A stretch of DNA of 64,000 bases, from positions 620,001 to 684,000 of the forward strand of contig NZ_VJWL01000001.1 in assembly GCF_007096385.1 (NCBI RefSeq), in the 5' to 3' direction. The notes under the pieces are model-generated. The model was given only the letters and a program-made list of their open reading frames with translations. It was not told where the DNA came from and did no database searches. Of this stretch, positions 57,139-64,000 are shown in pieces (the stretch's first letter is position 1; each line of letters opens with the position of its first letter). Origin of the DNA: Aliidiomarina halalkaliphila. GTDB taxonomy: Bacteria; Pseudomonadota; Gammaproteobacteria; Enterobacterales; Alteromonadaceae. The position numbers were made by a program, and so were the translations under genes.

Positions 57139-57177
57139 GTTCGGCATGGGATCGATATACGTACATCGGGCGCGAAC
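57139..57177 (-). promoter_or_regulatory. thrS leader second stem-loop (possible second operator arm)
   Basis: Nested pairing in the minus-strand RNA: outer stem GUUCG/CGAAC, interior loops, and inner stem CGAU/AUCG. Its place upstream of the anticodon mimic resembles the second ThrRS-binding arm of the E. coli operator. Based on pairing only. Confidence 0.45.
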
Positions 57178-57199
57178 TGCGGTTCAATAAAACCCGTGA

Positions 57200-57228
57200 A
57201 TCATAACGGTTTATGCTCTTAAGCGCAA
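57200..57228 (-). promoter_or_regulatory. thrS operon promoter
   Basis: On the minus strand TTGCGC, a 17-nt spacer and TATGAT, giving a predicted start near 57193 and a leader of about 112 nt containing both thrS hairpins. Good sigma-70 match. The rest of the interval up to 57323 has no gene. Confidence 0.75.
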
Positions 57229-57323
57229 CGCAACAGAGGTGATCCAACGTAGGAAAACACGAACAGCCGCCGCGAAACCATTCGTCCGAAGTAATCGCCA
57301 AGACTCCATCGAAAACGAGCGTT

Positions 57324-58214
57324 CTAGCGCAAGAAGAGTAAGGCAATTCCCGCCATTGCAAGCAAGGTACCCGCTAAGGCCCGAAAGCTCACACGTCGGC
57401 CTCGAACAAAATTGAGGGATAGCATAAATAACGGCGCCGTGGATAATAAGGTTTGGGCAATGCCTGGTGTCACATAAGCAATAGCCAATTGCTGCAGCCA
57501 GATAGCCACAAAGGTACCGAGCAAAATGGCCATGATCAAAATTGAAATTCGGGTTTCTCGAAGTCCTTGGGCGGTAGCCATCAGCATCTTCGGTCGCAAT
57601 AGAAGCAGTGCCAATGTAAGCACCAAGGTGCCCGCTGACAGTCGAATCATGGCTGCCTGCAAGGCACTCACCTCAAATTGCTGAAAGGCATGGAAGGCCA
57701 TCACCAGCCCAAGCGCCTGACACAAGGCTGCCGCCACGCCAAACCAGACTCCGATCCGGTTTATCGGCACACCTGCGACAGGTTGACGTTCCGTGAGTAC
57801 AGTGATTACCCCCACCAACACCACCAGTCCAGCCAAAATTTCAAACACAGTTAGGGTTTCAGACAAAAATAACCAGGCAATAATTGCCGCCAACGGGGGT
57901 GCCAGATACTCAAGCAAAATAGTATGCGCAGGCCCTAAACGCCGCAGTGCAGAGAAATAGCACGTATCGCCGATGGTAATGCCAATCACGCCACTCAGGA
58001 CAAGCAACAATACCGGGCCAAGCGTCCACGCCAGAGCGTGCACATCGCTACTGAGCCAAAGGCCTAATAATAACAAGGGCGACGCCACGACCCCTTTTAC
58101 CAAGTTCAATTGAGCTGCCGATAAATGATGGCTGCTGCGGCTATACATAAGGGTCGCCAATGCCCAGCTAAAGGCAGCGGCTAGAGCGGCTAATTGGCCC
58201 CAATACAAGCTCAT
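57324..58214 (-). CDS. EamA/DMT-superfamily transporter
   Basis: 296-residue inner-membrane protein with ten hydrophobic segments in two EamA repeats (about 5-138 and 150-292). Typical features: AAFSWALATLMYSR, LEYLAPPLAAIIAWLFLSETLT at the end of repeat one, and a matching second-half segment. Substrate unknown; relatives export amino acids or metabolites. It is upstream of, and separated by the thrS promoter from, the thrS operon. Confidence 0.9.
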   Translation of the reverse strand: MSLYWGQLAALAAAFSWALATLMYSRSSHHLSAAQLNLVKGVVASPLLLLGLWLSSDVHALAWTLGPVLLLVLSGVIGITIGDTCYFSALRRLGPAHTILLEYLAPPLAAIIAWLFLSETLTVFEILAGLVVLVGVITVLTERQPVAGVPINRIGVWFGVAAALCQALGLVMAFHAFQQFEVSALQAAMIRLSAGTLVLTLALLLLRPKMLMATAQGLRETRISILIMAILLGTFVAIWLQQLAIAYVTPGIAQTLLSTAPLFMLSLNFVRGRRVSFRALAGTLLAMAGIALLFLR

Positions 58215-58384
58215 AAAATCACCCTCATCGTGGCCCTATGCTCGTTAAATTCATTTAAATTGGCGCTTCACCGCCACACAAAATTCCTTGCTTTACCGCA
58301 GCTTTACTCGCTTTACACGGGTTTGCGCCGGCTGTTATGTGCAGGCTTGCTATAGTATGAATAAGTCGCACCATTGATAAAACC

Positions 58385-58401
58385 TTTCGGGATTTCCGAA
58401 A
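58385..58401. repeat. Short inverted repeat upstream of the zinc-ribbon gene
   Basis: TTTCGG/CCGAAA separated by GATTT, 34 nt before the start codon, in a 220-bp intergenic region with no gene. It could be a leader hairpin or a regulator site. It resembles the centre of the protease-gene palindromes (CGGGGATTTCCCCG) but with shorter G/C arms. Confidence 0.35.
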
Positions 58402-58434
58402 TGGAGGTTACCACTACGAATAAGGACACTTTAT

Positions 58435-58644
58435 ATGGACGAAGCAAAGTTATGTGACGCACGCATCCATTGCCCTTACTGTGGGCACACGGTTCATCTG
58501 AATGTAGATACATCGGAAGAGAACCAAGAGTATGAAGATGAATGTCCAAATTGCGGTGATGTATTGTATATCACCATGCACCGGGACATCGGTGACGATA
58601 AAATTCATCTGCGTATTAACACGAGCGACGAACAGTACTACTGA
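58435..58644 (+). CDS. CPXCG-motif zinc-ribbon protein
   Basis: 69-residue protein with paired knuckles CPYCG and CPNCG about 27 residues apart, as in the CPXCG-motif cysteine-rich family (PF14255 type), with an acidic linker and C-terminus. Presumed zinc binding; function unknown. It converges with ribE and overlaps its end by 7 nt. Confidence 0.88.
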   Translation: MDEAKLCDARIHCPYCGHTVHLNVDTSEENQEYEDECPNCGDVLYITMHRDIGDDKIHLRINTSDEQYY

Positions 58645-59273
58645 GCCTGTTTAGCGAGCACGCGCCGAACGGTTTCAACGATGGTCATCGTTTGTTGATC
58701 TGCTTCAATATTTACGCGCTGACCGGGGCGTTTATCGCCAAGTATCGTAATCGCCAATGTTTCTGGAATGAGATGTAGCCAAAACCCAGAAGCAGTCACG
58801 TCACCGACCGTAAGACTCGCCCCATCTACGGCAATAAATCCTTTTGCTAAAATATAATCGAGCCACTTTGGCGCAATTTCAAAATACATGCGACAGTTGT
58901 TCGCGCTATCAATCCGCTCTTTTAAAGTCGCCGTTGTATGAATGTGCCCCGATACAATATGACCACCTAACTCTTTGCCCATGGTTAATGAACGTTCAAA
59001 GTTAACCGAGTCATCTAGCTCAAGTTCACCTAGGTTGGTTAAACGTAATGTTTCATCGATAATATCAAAACGTACCAGACTGCCATCGGAATCGTTTGAT
59101 GGCTCAAGGTCAAAACTAGTTACTGTGAGACAACAGCCATTCACGGCAATACTGGCACCGGTTTCAATGCCGCGTAAGTGCTCACGTCCAACACGAAGTT
59201 CAAGATGACGAAACGTACCCTTATCTTGAATATGGTTCACCACAGCTTGGGTTTGAACAATACCTGTAAACAT
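58638..59273 (-). CDS. ribE: Riboflavin synthase alpha subunit
   Basis: Dismutates two 6,7-dimethyl-8-ribityllumazine molecules to riboflavin. 211 residues in two lumazine-binding repeats: repeat one starts MFTGIVQTQAVV and has GCCLTV; repeat two has ELGGHIVSGHIHTTATL, KGFIAVDGASLTV and LHLIPETLAITILG. E. coli RibE/RibC is of similar length. Stand-alone gene, divergent from the DUF3080 lipoprotein gene with their 5' ends adjacent. Confidence 0.95.
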   Translation of the reverse strand: MFTGIVQTQAVVNHIQDKGTFRHLELRVGREHLRGIETGASIAVNGCCLTVTSFDLEPSNDSDGSLVRFDIIDETLRLTNLGELELDDSVNFERSLTMGKELGGHIVSGHIHTTATLKERIDSANNCRMYFEIAPKWLDYILAKGFIAVDGASLTVGDVTASGFWLHLIPETLAITILGDKRPGQRVNIEADQQTMTIVETVRRVLAKQAQ

Positions 59274-59355
59274 GACATCACCTATGCAAAAAATGACGCG
59301 CCACAGCCTGTTTCACCGAATGCTCAAAGTCACTCTGGGCGACGCTCTGACGCGT

Positions 59356-60438
59356 ATGCGTTGTAATGGGCAAAGTGTAACTGAAAAAATCAAAGGAGAA
59401 CACCAATGGAAGGCGCGATCCCTAGTGACTTTTGGAATCGTCGCGGTATTTCTAAGCGGCTGTAGCCGGGGTGTTGAAAACGATTTAGCCGACTATCAAC
59501 AACGACTTAGTCGCTTACTCGACGAGCCCAAAGTTGCCGTGGAGTTGCCTCCTAACCCACGTATGCCTAGGACTCAAGAGGTGCAAACGCCAATTCCCGA
59601 AATCTCGATAAGTTTACTCGACAGTATGCGACTTGACCGTTGCCGTGTTGGTCAATTAGTGGCAGAACGCAATAGCTCCCTTGGACGTGTGCAAAGTACT
59701 CAATCCCGCGTACTTTATGAAATACAGATGATTGCTGCCTTACAGGAATGTTTAGCGAGCCCAGCCGCCGATGAAGAACGCATTGCCGAGTTATTAACAT
59801 CAGCGTTAGCGCATAAAGTGGATACCCTTCCGCTCTGGTTTGATCGCTTTCTTACCAGTGAATCAGTAATCCGTGAACGGATGCGCGTATCCCGCTCTAC
59901 CCTCAATCTTGAAAACACGCAGCAAGGTAGCGCAAGCGTAGCCGCCCTCACCTATTTTGCTGATGTCTTTACTGGCCTTAGTACTGACCCCTTAGGTTAT
60001 CAAGTAGACCCGGAGCACTGGAACGAGCATATGCGGCATCTCGGGCAAAATAATTTTCTAAGTGATTTTTGGCGCACCCAACAAGTGGTGCATGGGTATC
60101 TGATCGAATTGAACAACATGCTCAACGATGCAGGCGATAAAGTGAGTTGTCAGGGCCAGTCAGTGCCCCAGCAAGCCCATTACCTACAAAACGTTATGCA
60201 TAGCCTTTGGATTGCAGAACTGCAAACCAAACTTGCTCGTTTACAAGGCTATGAGCAGCAGATCTCCGCTCAATTGCGTCGATTACAGCAATTTGTTCGC
60301 CACGAACCATGGCAAAATTACATCGAGGAGTTGATTGGTACCGAGAGTCACGGCGAATATATTCGTGAACATAGCCGTGAGCACGCGCAGCAATATCAAG
60401 GCTTTTTAGCACAGTGTGGGTTTGATATCACAAACTAG
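59356..60438 (+). CDS. DUF3080 family lipoprotein, start disturbed
   Basis: Long helical lipoprotein, about 340 mature residues, matching DUF3080 in size and Gln/Leu-rich character (LADYQQRLSRLLDEP, LRLDRCRVGQLVAERNSSLGRVQS-like segment, GYEQQISAQLRRLQQFVRHEPW). The lipobox VFLSGC is clear. The start is not: an ideal GGAG site (59395-59398) lies 7 nt before ATG 59406, but that ATG is one base out of frame with the lipoprotein. Removing one G would give MKARSLVTFGIVAVFLSGC, a textbook signal peptide. In-frame options are ATG 59356 (listed) or GTG 59425. Function unknown. Confidence 0.75.
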   Translation: MRCNGQSVTEKIKGEHQWKARSLVTFGIVAVFLSGCSRGVENDLADYQQRLSRLLDEPKVAVELPPNPRMPRTQEVQTPIPEISISLLDSMRLDRCRVGQLVAERNSSLGRVQSTQSRVLYEIQMIAALQECLASPAADEERIAELLTSALAHKVDTLPLWFDRFLTSESVIRERMRVSRSTLNLENTQQGSASVAALTYFADVFTGLSTDPLGYQVDPEHWNEHMRHLGQNNFLSDFWRTQQVVHGYLIELNNMLNDAGDKVSCQGQSVPQQAHYLQNVMHSLWIAELQTKLARLQGYEQQISAQLRRLQQFVRHEPWQNYIEELIGTESHGEYIREHSREHAQQYQGFLAQCGFDITN

Positions 60439-61382
60439 CTATAGAAGGCATCCGCATGGTTATCCAGAGGGCGACCGCGCAATAGACAGGCGGCGGGAAT
60501 CGTCCGAATAAATGCGGGGGTCTCACCTAAATACTCCCCGTCCACTTCAATAGGCAAGCCAACGGTTTGCACCTGGAGTGCATGAAACTGACCACAGTGC
60601 ACTTCCTTAAATTGAATATGGGTGCCCCGATAGATCCGACGCAGCGCTCTCAGCTTACGCAGTATTCCGGCAGTTTCTACAAAACAATAGGCTAGCACGC
60701 CATCATCGACATGCGCATGAGGCGCGATTTTCATGCCGTTCCCAAAATAAGGGCCGTTGGCAAAGTTAAGCATAAAGAAAGGCCGACTCGATAGCGCCAA
60801 AAGCTTTTGTGAGCTTCCGGAAAGCTCGATTGGCTGCGCATTTACCGTAAAAAGAATGCGTAGCGCGGTGAACAAATAACTTAGGCTTGGAAATCGTCCT
60901 TTGCGCCCTTGCAAGCGTTTAGCAACATGGGCATCAAAGCCTACCCCCGCCACGTTAATAAAATACCGTTGGTTTACTTGACCTAAATCTATGGCATGCA
61001 CATCCCCGTGAATGGCTTGTTGAATCCACTCTGAAAGCGATTGCTGCTTATAGGTTTTACCAAAATAACCGCGCGCAAAATCATTGCCGGTACCGCAAGG
61101 AATATAGCCCATCGGTAAACGATAGCCGGCAAGCGCATTGACTGCCTGATGGAGGGTGCCATCACCTCCCACCACAATCACATCGGTAATTGTGTGCGCA
61201 CGCAATTGATCTTCCACCGCAACCACGGTTTTCTGCAAAAGTTCATGGGTTTCTAAACGAACGAAAGGAATAGCGCGCTGTTCAAGCTCAGCCATTAATG
61301 CATCGACCACCTGGCGGCGGTAACTTGAGCTCGCGGGGTTGATGAGCAACAGAATGCGCTTGTTCTCACCTATCTGAGTCAT
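60435..61382 (-). CDS. YegS-type diacylglycerol/lipid kinase
   Basis: 315 residues of the DAGK catalytic-domain family: LLINPASSSYRRQV, the nucleotide-binding VVGGDGTLHQAVNAL, PMGYIPCGTGNDFARGYF, INVAGVGFDAHVAKRL and C-terminal IEVDGEYLG. Probably phosphorylates a membrane lipid such as diacylglycerol or phosphatidylglycerol in the cytoplasm; the exact lipid cannot be read from sequence. It converges on the DUF3080 gene with a 4-nt overlap. Confidence 0.9.
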   Translation of the reverse strand: MTQIGENKRILLLINPASSSYRRQVVDALMAELEQRAIPFVRLETHELLQKTVVAVEDQLRAHTITDVIVVGGDGTLHQAVNALAGYRLPMGYIPCGTGNDFARGYFGKTYKQQSLSEWIQQAIHGDVHAIDLGQVNQRYFINVAGVGFDAHVAKRLQGRKGRFPSLSYLFTALRILFTVNAQPIELSGSSQKLLALSSRPFFMLNFANGPYFGNGMKIAPHAHVDDGVLAYCFVETAGILRKLRALRRIYRGTHIQFKEVHCGQFHALQVQTVGLPIEVDGEYLGETPAFIRTIPAACLLRGRPLDNHADAFYS

Positions 61383-61401
61383 CAGTACTCCCCGCAGCCA
61401 T

Positions 61402-61418
61402 GGGCACCCGCGGTGCCC
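61402..61418. repeat. GC-rich hairpin upstream of the lipid kinase gene
   Basis: Perfect 7-bp stem GGGCACC/GGTGCCC with a 3-nt loop, followed on the plus strand by TTTTCTTT. It has terminator shape for the plus strand, although the nearest plus-strand gene ends about 960 nt earlier; it may block antisense transcription or act as a leader hairpin for the kinase gene. Confidence 0.45.
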
Positions 61419-61491
61419 TTTTCTTTATACTAGCGGTTTATCCTTGATTTTCAATGAAACCATCAATGTTTCATATATTTGCTGAAATAAC

Positions 61492-62079
61492 CTAGCCATT
61501 ACTCGATTCAGGTTTCAGATTGTTGTACACCTCGCGGGCATCAAAAGTTTGCCCTTCTTCCGGTCGTACACCGCGTCCCATACGCACTTCCAAGACAGTT
61601 TCTACCACACTTCGATCGTCCCCGAGGGCAATCCCCATATGGTAGCTACGTACCGGACGACGATATACGCGGCACCCTAATGGGGTGCAATCGCGAATGG
61701 TTTCATACCCCGCGCCAGCGCCAAAGCTGCTGCCAGAGCTTACACGCTCACGATTAACAAACGTCTCCCGATTCACTACTTGAAACCAGTCATACTCTTG
61801 TTCCAACGTAAGTTCACTTGCGCGCAATAATGCGTAATCCATGGCCAAGGTGGTATTGTCACCACGGGCTTTAAAATTCACTCGGTAGTGGTTATCGGTA
61901 ATTTTGCGTTCACTGTACCCAAAACCACTGCCATCGGCAGCACGATACGGCGACGCACTTGAGCATGCGGTTAACGCCCACGCCACCAGTAATAGTGCAC
62001 CAATTTGTAGAATCTGTGAAAGCACTGTGGTGTCTTGCCACCGTGCTGTTTTTTGTGTCGCTGTCGTCGTTTTCTTCAC
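61492..62079 (-). CDS. CC0125/CC1285-type lipoprotein
   Basis: 195 residues with an N-terminal signal and lipobox (LTACSS, lipid Cys near residue 39) and the conserved core YRAADGSGFGYSERKITDNHYRVNFKARGDNTTLAMDYALLRASELTLEQEYDWFQVVNRE, which is the hallmark of the CC0125/CC1285 lipoprotein family. Start is GTG 62079 with GGAGG 5 nt upstream. Function unknown; location outer or inner membrane, facing the periplasm. Confidence 0.88.
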   Translation of the reverse strand: MKKTTTATQKTARWQDTTVLSQILQIGALLLVAWALTACSSASPYRAADGSGFGYSERKITDNHYRVNFKARGDNTTLAMDYALLRASELTLEQEYDWFQVVNRETFVNRERVSSGSSFGAGAGYETIRDCTPLGCRVYRRPVRSYHMGIALGDDRSVVETVLEVRMGRGVRPEEGQTFDAREVYNNLKPESSNG

Positions 62080-62172
62080 AACTACCTCCGTAATGTCATG
62101 ATATCAGTCTAGTTATCAAAACAGACTGTCGTAAAGGTATCTTACTGAATCTTTGCGTGTTCTTCGTCGGAT

Positions 62173-62901
62173 TTAATCCAGATCCGCTAACCGTGCCTGT
62201 TCCTCTTCAATGCTGAGCGCGGCACTGCCATCTAACACCTGCAAAGTAACTTCCATAAGTTGGCTTGCAGAGGCGGCCGCATAATCACCTGCTTCGGTAT
62301 TGCTACGGTAAGCCGTAGCCACTGGCAACCATGCATTCCCACTGCGACAGGCAATTTCATCTCGGGTAAACTCTCCGTGTATGGCATAGCTGCGGCACAA
62401 ACGGCCATCTCCCGCCGTAAAGCTAAAGTACGGCTGCAACTCATCACCACTCGCCAGTATAGCCCTTTGCCCACTTGCCGTTGCATTCAGTGCATCGCCA
62501 ATCTGCGCCCAATAACTTGGTCCCATTGTTGTGTCACCCGAGGGCAACATTTGCCCCGCACCGATTCCAATCAGTAAGGCAACGCCTGCGGCCAAGGCAA
62601 CGTGTTCTCTTAGCTTTTGTTTCGCTGCTTGCCATGCAGAGATTTGCACCACAGTATTTGATTCTGGATGCTCTGCCTGGGCTGCTGGGCTATCCGTTAA
62701 TAGCGCCTGCAACTGTTTTGGCACCGGTGTACGATCGATTTGTGCCGCGTAACTATTCACCGCGTCATCAACTTGGCTCAACATCGCTAACCGATCTGAA
62801 AGCGTTTCATCACGAGCGAGGGCTAATCGAACCTCATCCATGTCTTTGCGCGAAAGCTCGTTATCGAGAAATGCGGAGAGTTTTTCATCACTGATTGCCA
62901 T
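62173..62901 (-). CDS. Membrane anti-sigma factor (RskA-like)
   Basis: 242 residues: an N-terminal cytoplasmic anti-sigma domain (about 1-70; EKLSAFLDNELSRKDMDEVRLALARDETLSDRLAMLSQVDDAV, without the HXXXCXXC zinc motif), one transmembrane helix (about 100-118) and a periplasmic region (about 120-240) with two Cys. It begins one base overlapping the ECF sigma stop (TAATG), so the pair is coupled. Confidence 0.87.
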   Translation of the reverse strand: MAISDEKLSAFLDNELSRKDMDEVRLALARDETLSDRLAMLSQVDDAVNSYAAQIDRTPVPKQLQALLTDSPAAQAEHPESNTVVQISAWQAAKQKLREHVALAAGVALLIGIGAGQMLPSGDTTMGPSYWAQIGDALNATASGQRAILASGDELQPYFSFTAGDGRLCRSYAIHGEFTRDEIACRSGNAWLPVATAYRSNTEAGDYAAASASQLMEVTLQVLDGSAALSIEEEQARLADLD

Positions 62902-63407
62902 TAGTGTAACTCCTTTTCTGTGCCATACAGTTGCTGAGCAAGCGCGCTCCTTGCGCGTGCTAGCCGACTCATTACCGTACCGATGGGAATATTTAATGAT
63001 TCTGCGGTTTCCCGATAGGACATGCCTTGAACCGCGATCATGGCCAACACTTCATGTTGATCCGCAGGTAACCGCTTCATCGCTTCACCCACATGATTGA
63101 GTTCCATTTCGGTTTCAATCACATCGGTGCCATTCACCTGCTGAGCTTGTTGTAGATCCGTATCGAAGGTGGCATTTTCCCGAACACGACGGGCACGATA
63201 ATCATCGATCCACAGGTTTCGACAAACCCGAAACGCCCACTTTAATAACTCCACATCGTCAGGAACCGGGCGCGTAAGAATGCGCTCAACGGTTTGCTGC
63301 ACCAAATCATCGGCATCCGGCATGGATGTCGTGAGTGAAAATGCAAATCGACGTAAGGGTGGAAGTAAACTTGCCAACTCCGCTTTTCGCCTTGACGATG
63401 CACTCAT
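62901..63407 (-). CDS. ECF sigma factor (second system)
   Basis: About 168 residues: region 2 (LRRFAFSLTTSMPDADDLVQQTVERILTRP, LLKWAFRVCRNLWIDDYRARR) and region 4 (LPADQHEVLAMIAVQGMSYRETAESLNIPIGTVMSRLARARSAL). ATG 63407 has GGAG 9 nt upstream; the frame is also open from GTG 63428. With its anti-sigma it forms an operon divergent from the secreted-protein gene at 63569, which is a likely target. Confidence 0.9.
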   Translation of the reverse strand: MSASSRRKAELASLLPPLRRFAFSLTTSMPDADDLVQQTVERILTRPVPDDVELLKWAFRVCRNLWIDDYRARRVRENATFDTDLQQAQQVNGTDVIETEMELNHVGEAMKRLPADQHEVLAMIAVQGMSYRETAESLNIPIGTVMSRLARARSALAQQLYGTEKELH

Positions 63408-63509
63408 ATAGTCAATCTCCGAAGTCACGTGCGGGTCATCTAGTCACATAACGCGCCAGCATATGGGTTTATTCCATAAAAATTGCAAAAAATGAAATAG
63501 ATTAGGGTC

Positions 63510-63537
63510 TGAAACGTTACTATAGTAAGACAGTAAT
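63510..63537 (+). promoter_or_regulatory. Candidate ECF promoter with embedded palindrome before the secreted-protein gene
   Basis: TGAAAC (63510-63515), a common ECF -35 sequence, is followed after 16 nt by AGTAAT. The spacer holds a perfect 12-bp palindrome TTACTATAGTAA (63517-63528), which could be a separate operator. Located about 32 nt before the ATG. Confidence 0.45.
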
Positions 63538-63568
63538 TTAATTTTCTGAACCAGAGGTACAGAATATC

Positions 63569-64000
63569 ATGCCATGGCTTGCAAGAACGCTCTACTTCAC
63601 CATAGCCGCGAGCATAGCGCTCATTCCTCTGTTAGCGAGTAGCCAACAGGCCCCGAATGTGCCTAATGTTCCCGTGGTTAACCCAGCGGAACGTGCCATT
63701 GAACGGCAAATTGAGCGGGCGACGCGACAGGCCGAACGACTTGAGCGAAACTTGCCGAGTGCCGCTGAAATCGGCCAGGCTCGTGCCCTTGAACAGATTG
63801 CAAGTAATACAGAGCGGACGATTGAGCGCTTGTCTAGCCTCGATCCCCTTTCCAACCTTCCCGAGCGCCTGTCGATTCGTGATAAGGAAGGCGTTGAACG
63901 CTTTGTCGATATCGAAATCGAGCCTGGTCGACGCGCGATCGAGCGGCAATGGGTGTTAATGCTAGATAACGAGGCATTAGCGCAATTCCCCCAACAAGCA
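63569..64000 (+). CDS. Secreted protein, 3' truncated by window edge (possibly an S8-type protease)
   Basis: The frame runs from ATG 63569 (AGAGG upstream) to the window end with no stop, 144 residues visible. A signal peptide (WLARTLYFTIAASIALIPLLASS) is followed by an Arg/Glu-rich coiled-coil-like stretch (ERAIERQIERATRQAERLERN, ALEQIASNTERTIERLSSL) and then DIEIEPGRRAIERQWVLMLDNE, which reads like the propeptide entrance seen in some S8 peptidases. No catalytic residues are in view. The identity as a protease is a guess from this segment and from ECF/anti-sigma neighbourhoods in related bacteria. Confidence 0.7.
   Translation, partial: MPWLARTLYFTIAASIALIPLLASSQQAPNVPNVPVVNPAERAIERQIERATRQAERLERNLPSAAEIGQARALEQIASNTERTIERLSSLDPLSNLPERLSIRDKEGVERFVDIEIEPGRRAIERQWVLMLDNEALAQFPQQA

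Noticed and set aside
57128-57160. Minus-strand GATCCCATGCCGAAC resembles a conserved segment of 5S rRNA, and TTGGATCACCTC (57235-57250 region) resembles the 16S rRNA 3' end.
   Set aside because: The matches are 12-15 nt long, the rest of neither rRNA is present, and both segments are explained by the thrS promoter and leader structure. Treated as coincidence.
57071-57361. Minus-strand 96-codon frame across the thrS leader.
   Set aside because: It overlaps the thrS promoter, operator and the end of the EamA gene, has no recognisable protein features and no ribosome site.
59406-59465. Nineteen-codon ORF with an ideal ribosome site as a genuine leader peptide.
   Set aside because: More simply explained by a one-base shift at the start of the DUF3080 lipoprotein; no attenuation-like structure is seen. 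Kept as a finding about the start rather than a gene.
61402-61425. Terminator for the DUF3080 gene on the plus strand.
   Set aside because: The hairpin is about 960 nt beyond the DUF3080 stop, inside the region upstream of a minus-strand gene, so it is listed only as a hairpin.

Overview
The window looks like the chromosome of a marine gammaproteobacterium of the Alteromonadales, most probably an Idiomarinaceae member. This rests on protein resemblance (NrdA/NrdB, SbcB, CmoM, PheT and ThrS read like enterobacterial and Alteromonadales homologues), the AcnD/PrpF form of the methylcitrate cycle, a ChrR-type photo-oxidative stress regulon, and S8 proteases with S-layer-homology repeats. GC is moderate. 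I see no rRNA, tRNA, IS element, phage gene or CRISPR array. No gene-free stretch exceeds about 250 bases.

Layout. 1-3720: 3' part of nrdA, then nrdB, a YfaE-type ferredoxin and grxA (ribonucleotide reduction), closed by a terminator. 3745-10704 (minus): gntR-prpB-prpC-acnD-prpF-ychJ, propionate catabolism with a local GntR regulator and its probable operators. 10817-19135: an unknown lipoprotein and membrane protein, hrpA, a CBS protein, a lipoprotein-type isoaspartyl peptidase and sbcB. 19157-24331: an RND/MMPL exporter and a YCF48-like protein, divergent from a DUF1329 protein. 24392-27380: a beta-hydroxyacid dehydrogenase, cmoM, a Nif3-like protein and an H1-like Lys/Ala-rich protein.

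27391-38387 is a light/singlet-oxygen stress regulon. An ECF sigma factor and ChrR anti-sigma lie next to a ten-gene minus-strand operon (DUF523/DUF1722, photolyase, NTF2-like, SDR, FAD oxidoreductase, DUF1365, cyclopropane synthase, DUF2878, chalcone-isomerase-like, DUF3833) and a divergent LON-domain gene. Three promoter-like elements with the same 16-nt spacer link these units.

38399-57228 carries the usual thrS-infC-rpmI-rplT-pheS-pheT-ihfA linkage on the minus strand, but it is split. Between rplT and pheS lie about 11.5 kb holding two paralogous subtilases with SLH-like C-termini, a secreted protein, an FHA-GAF protein, a membrane Ser/Thr kinase with TPRs, a soluble histidine kinase and a NarL-type response regulator. 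Both protease genes are preceded by a near-identical 19-bp palindromic element, so the set reads as one regulatory and extracytoplasmic protease system. The thrS leader carries a hairpin mimicking the anticodon arm of tRNA-Thr, and infC appears to start at AUU.

57324-64000: an EamA transporter, a zinc-ribbon protein, ribE, a DUF3080 lipoprotein with an apparent one-base disturbance at its start, a YegS-type lipid kinase, a CC0125-type lipoprotein, and a second ECF sigma/anti-sigma pair divergent from a truncated secreted protein gene.
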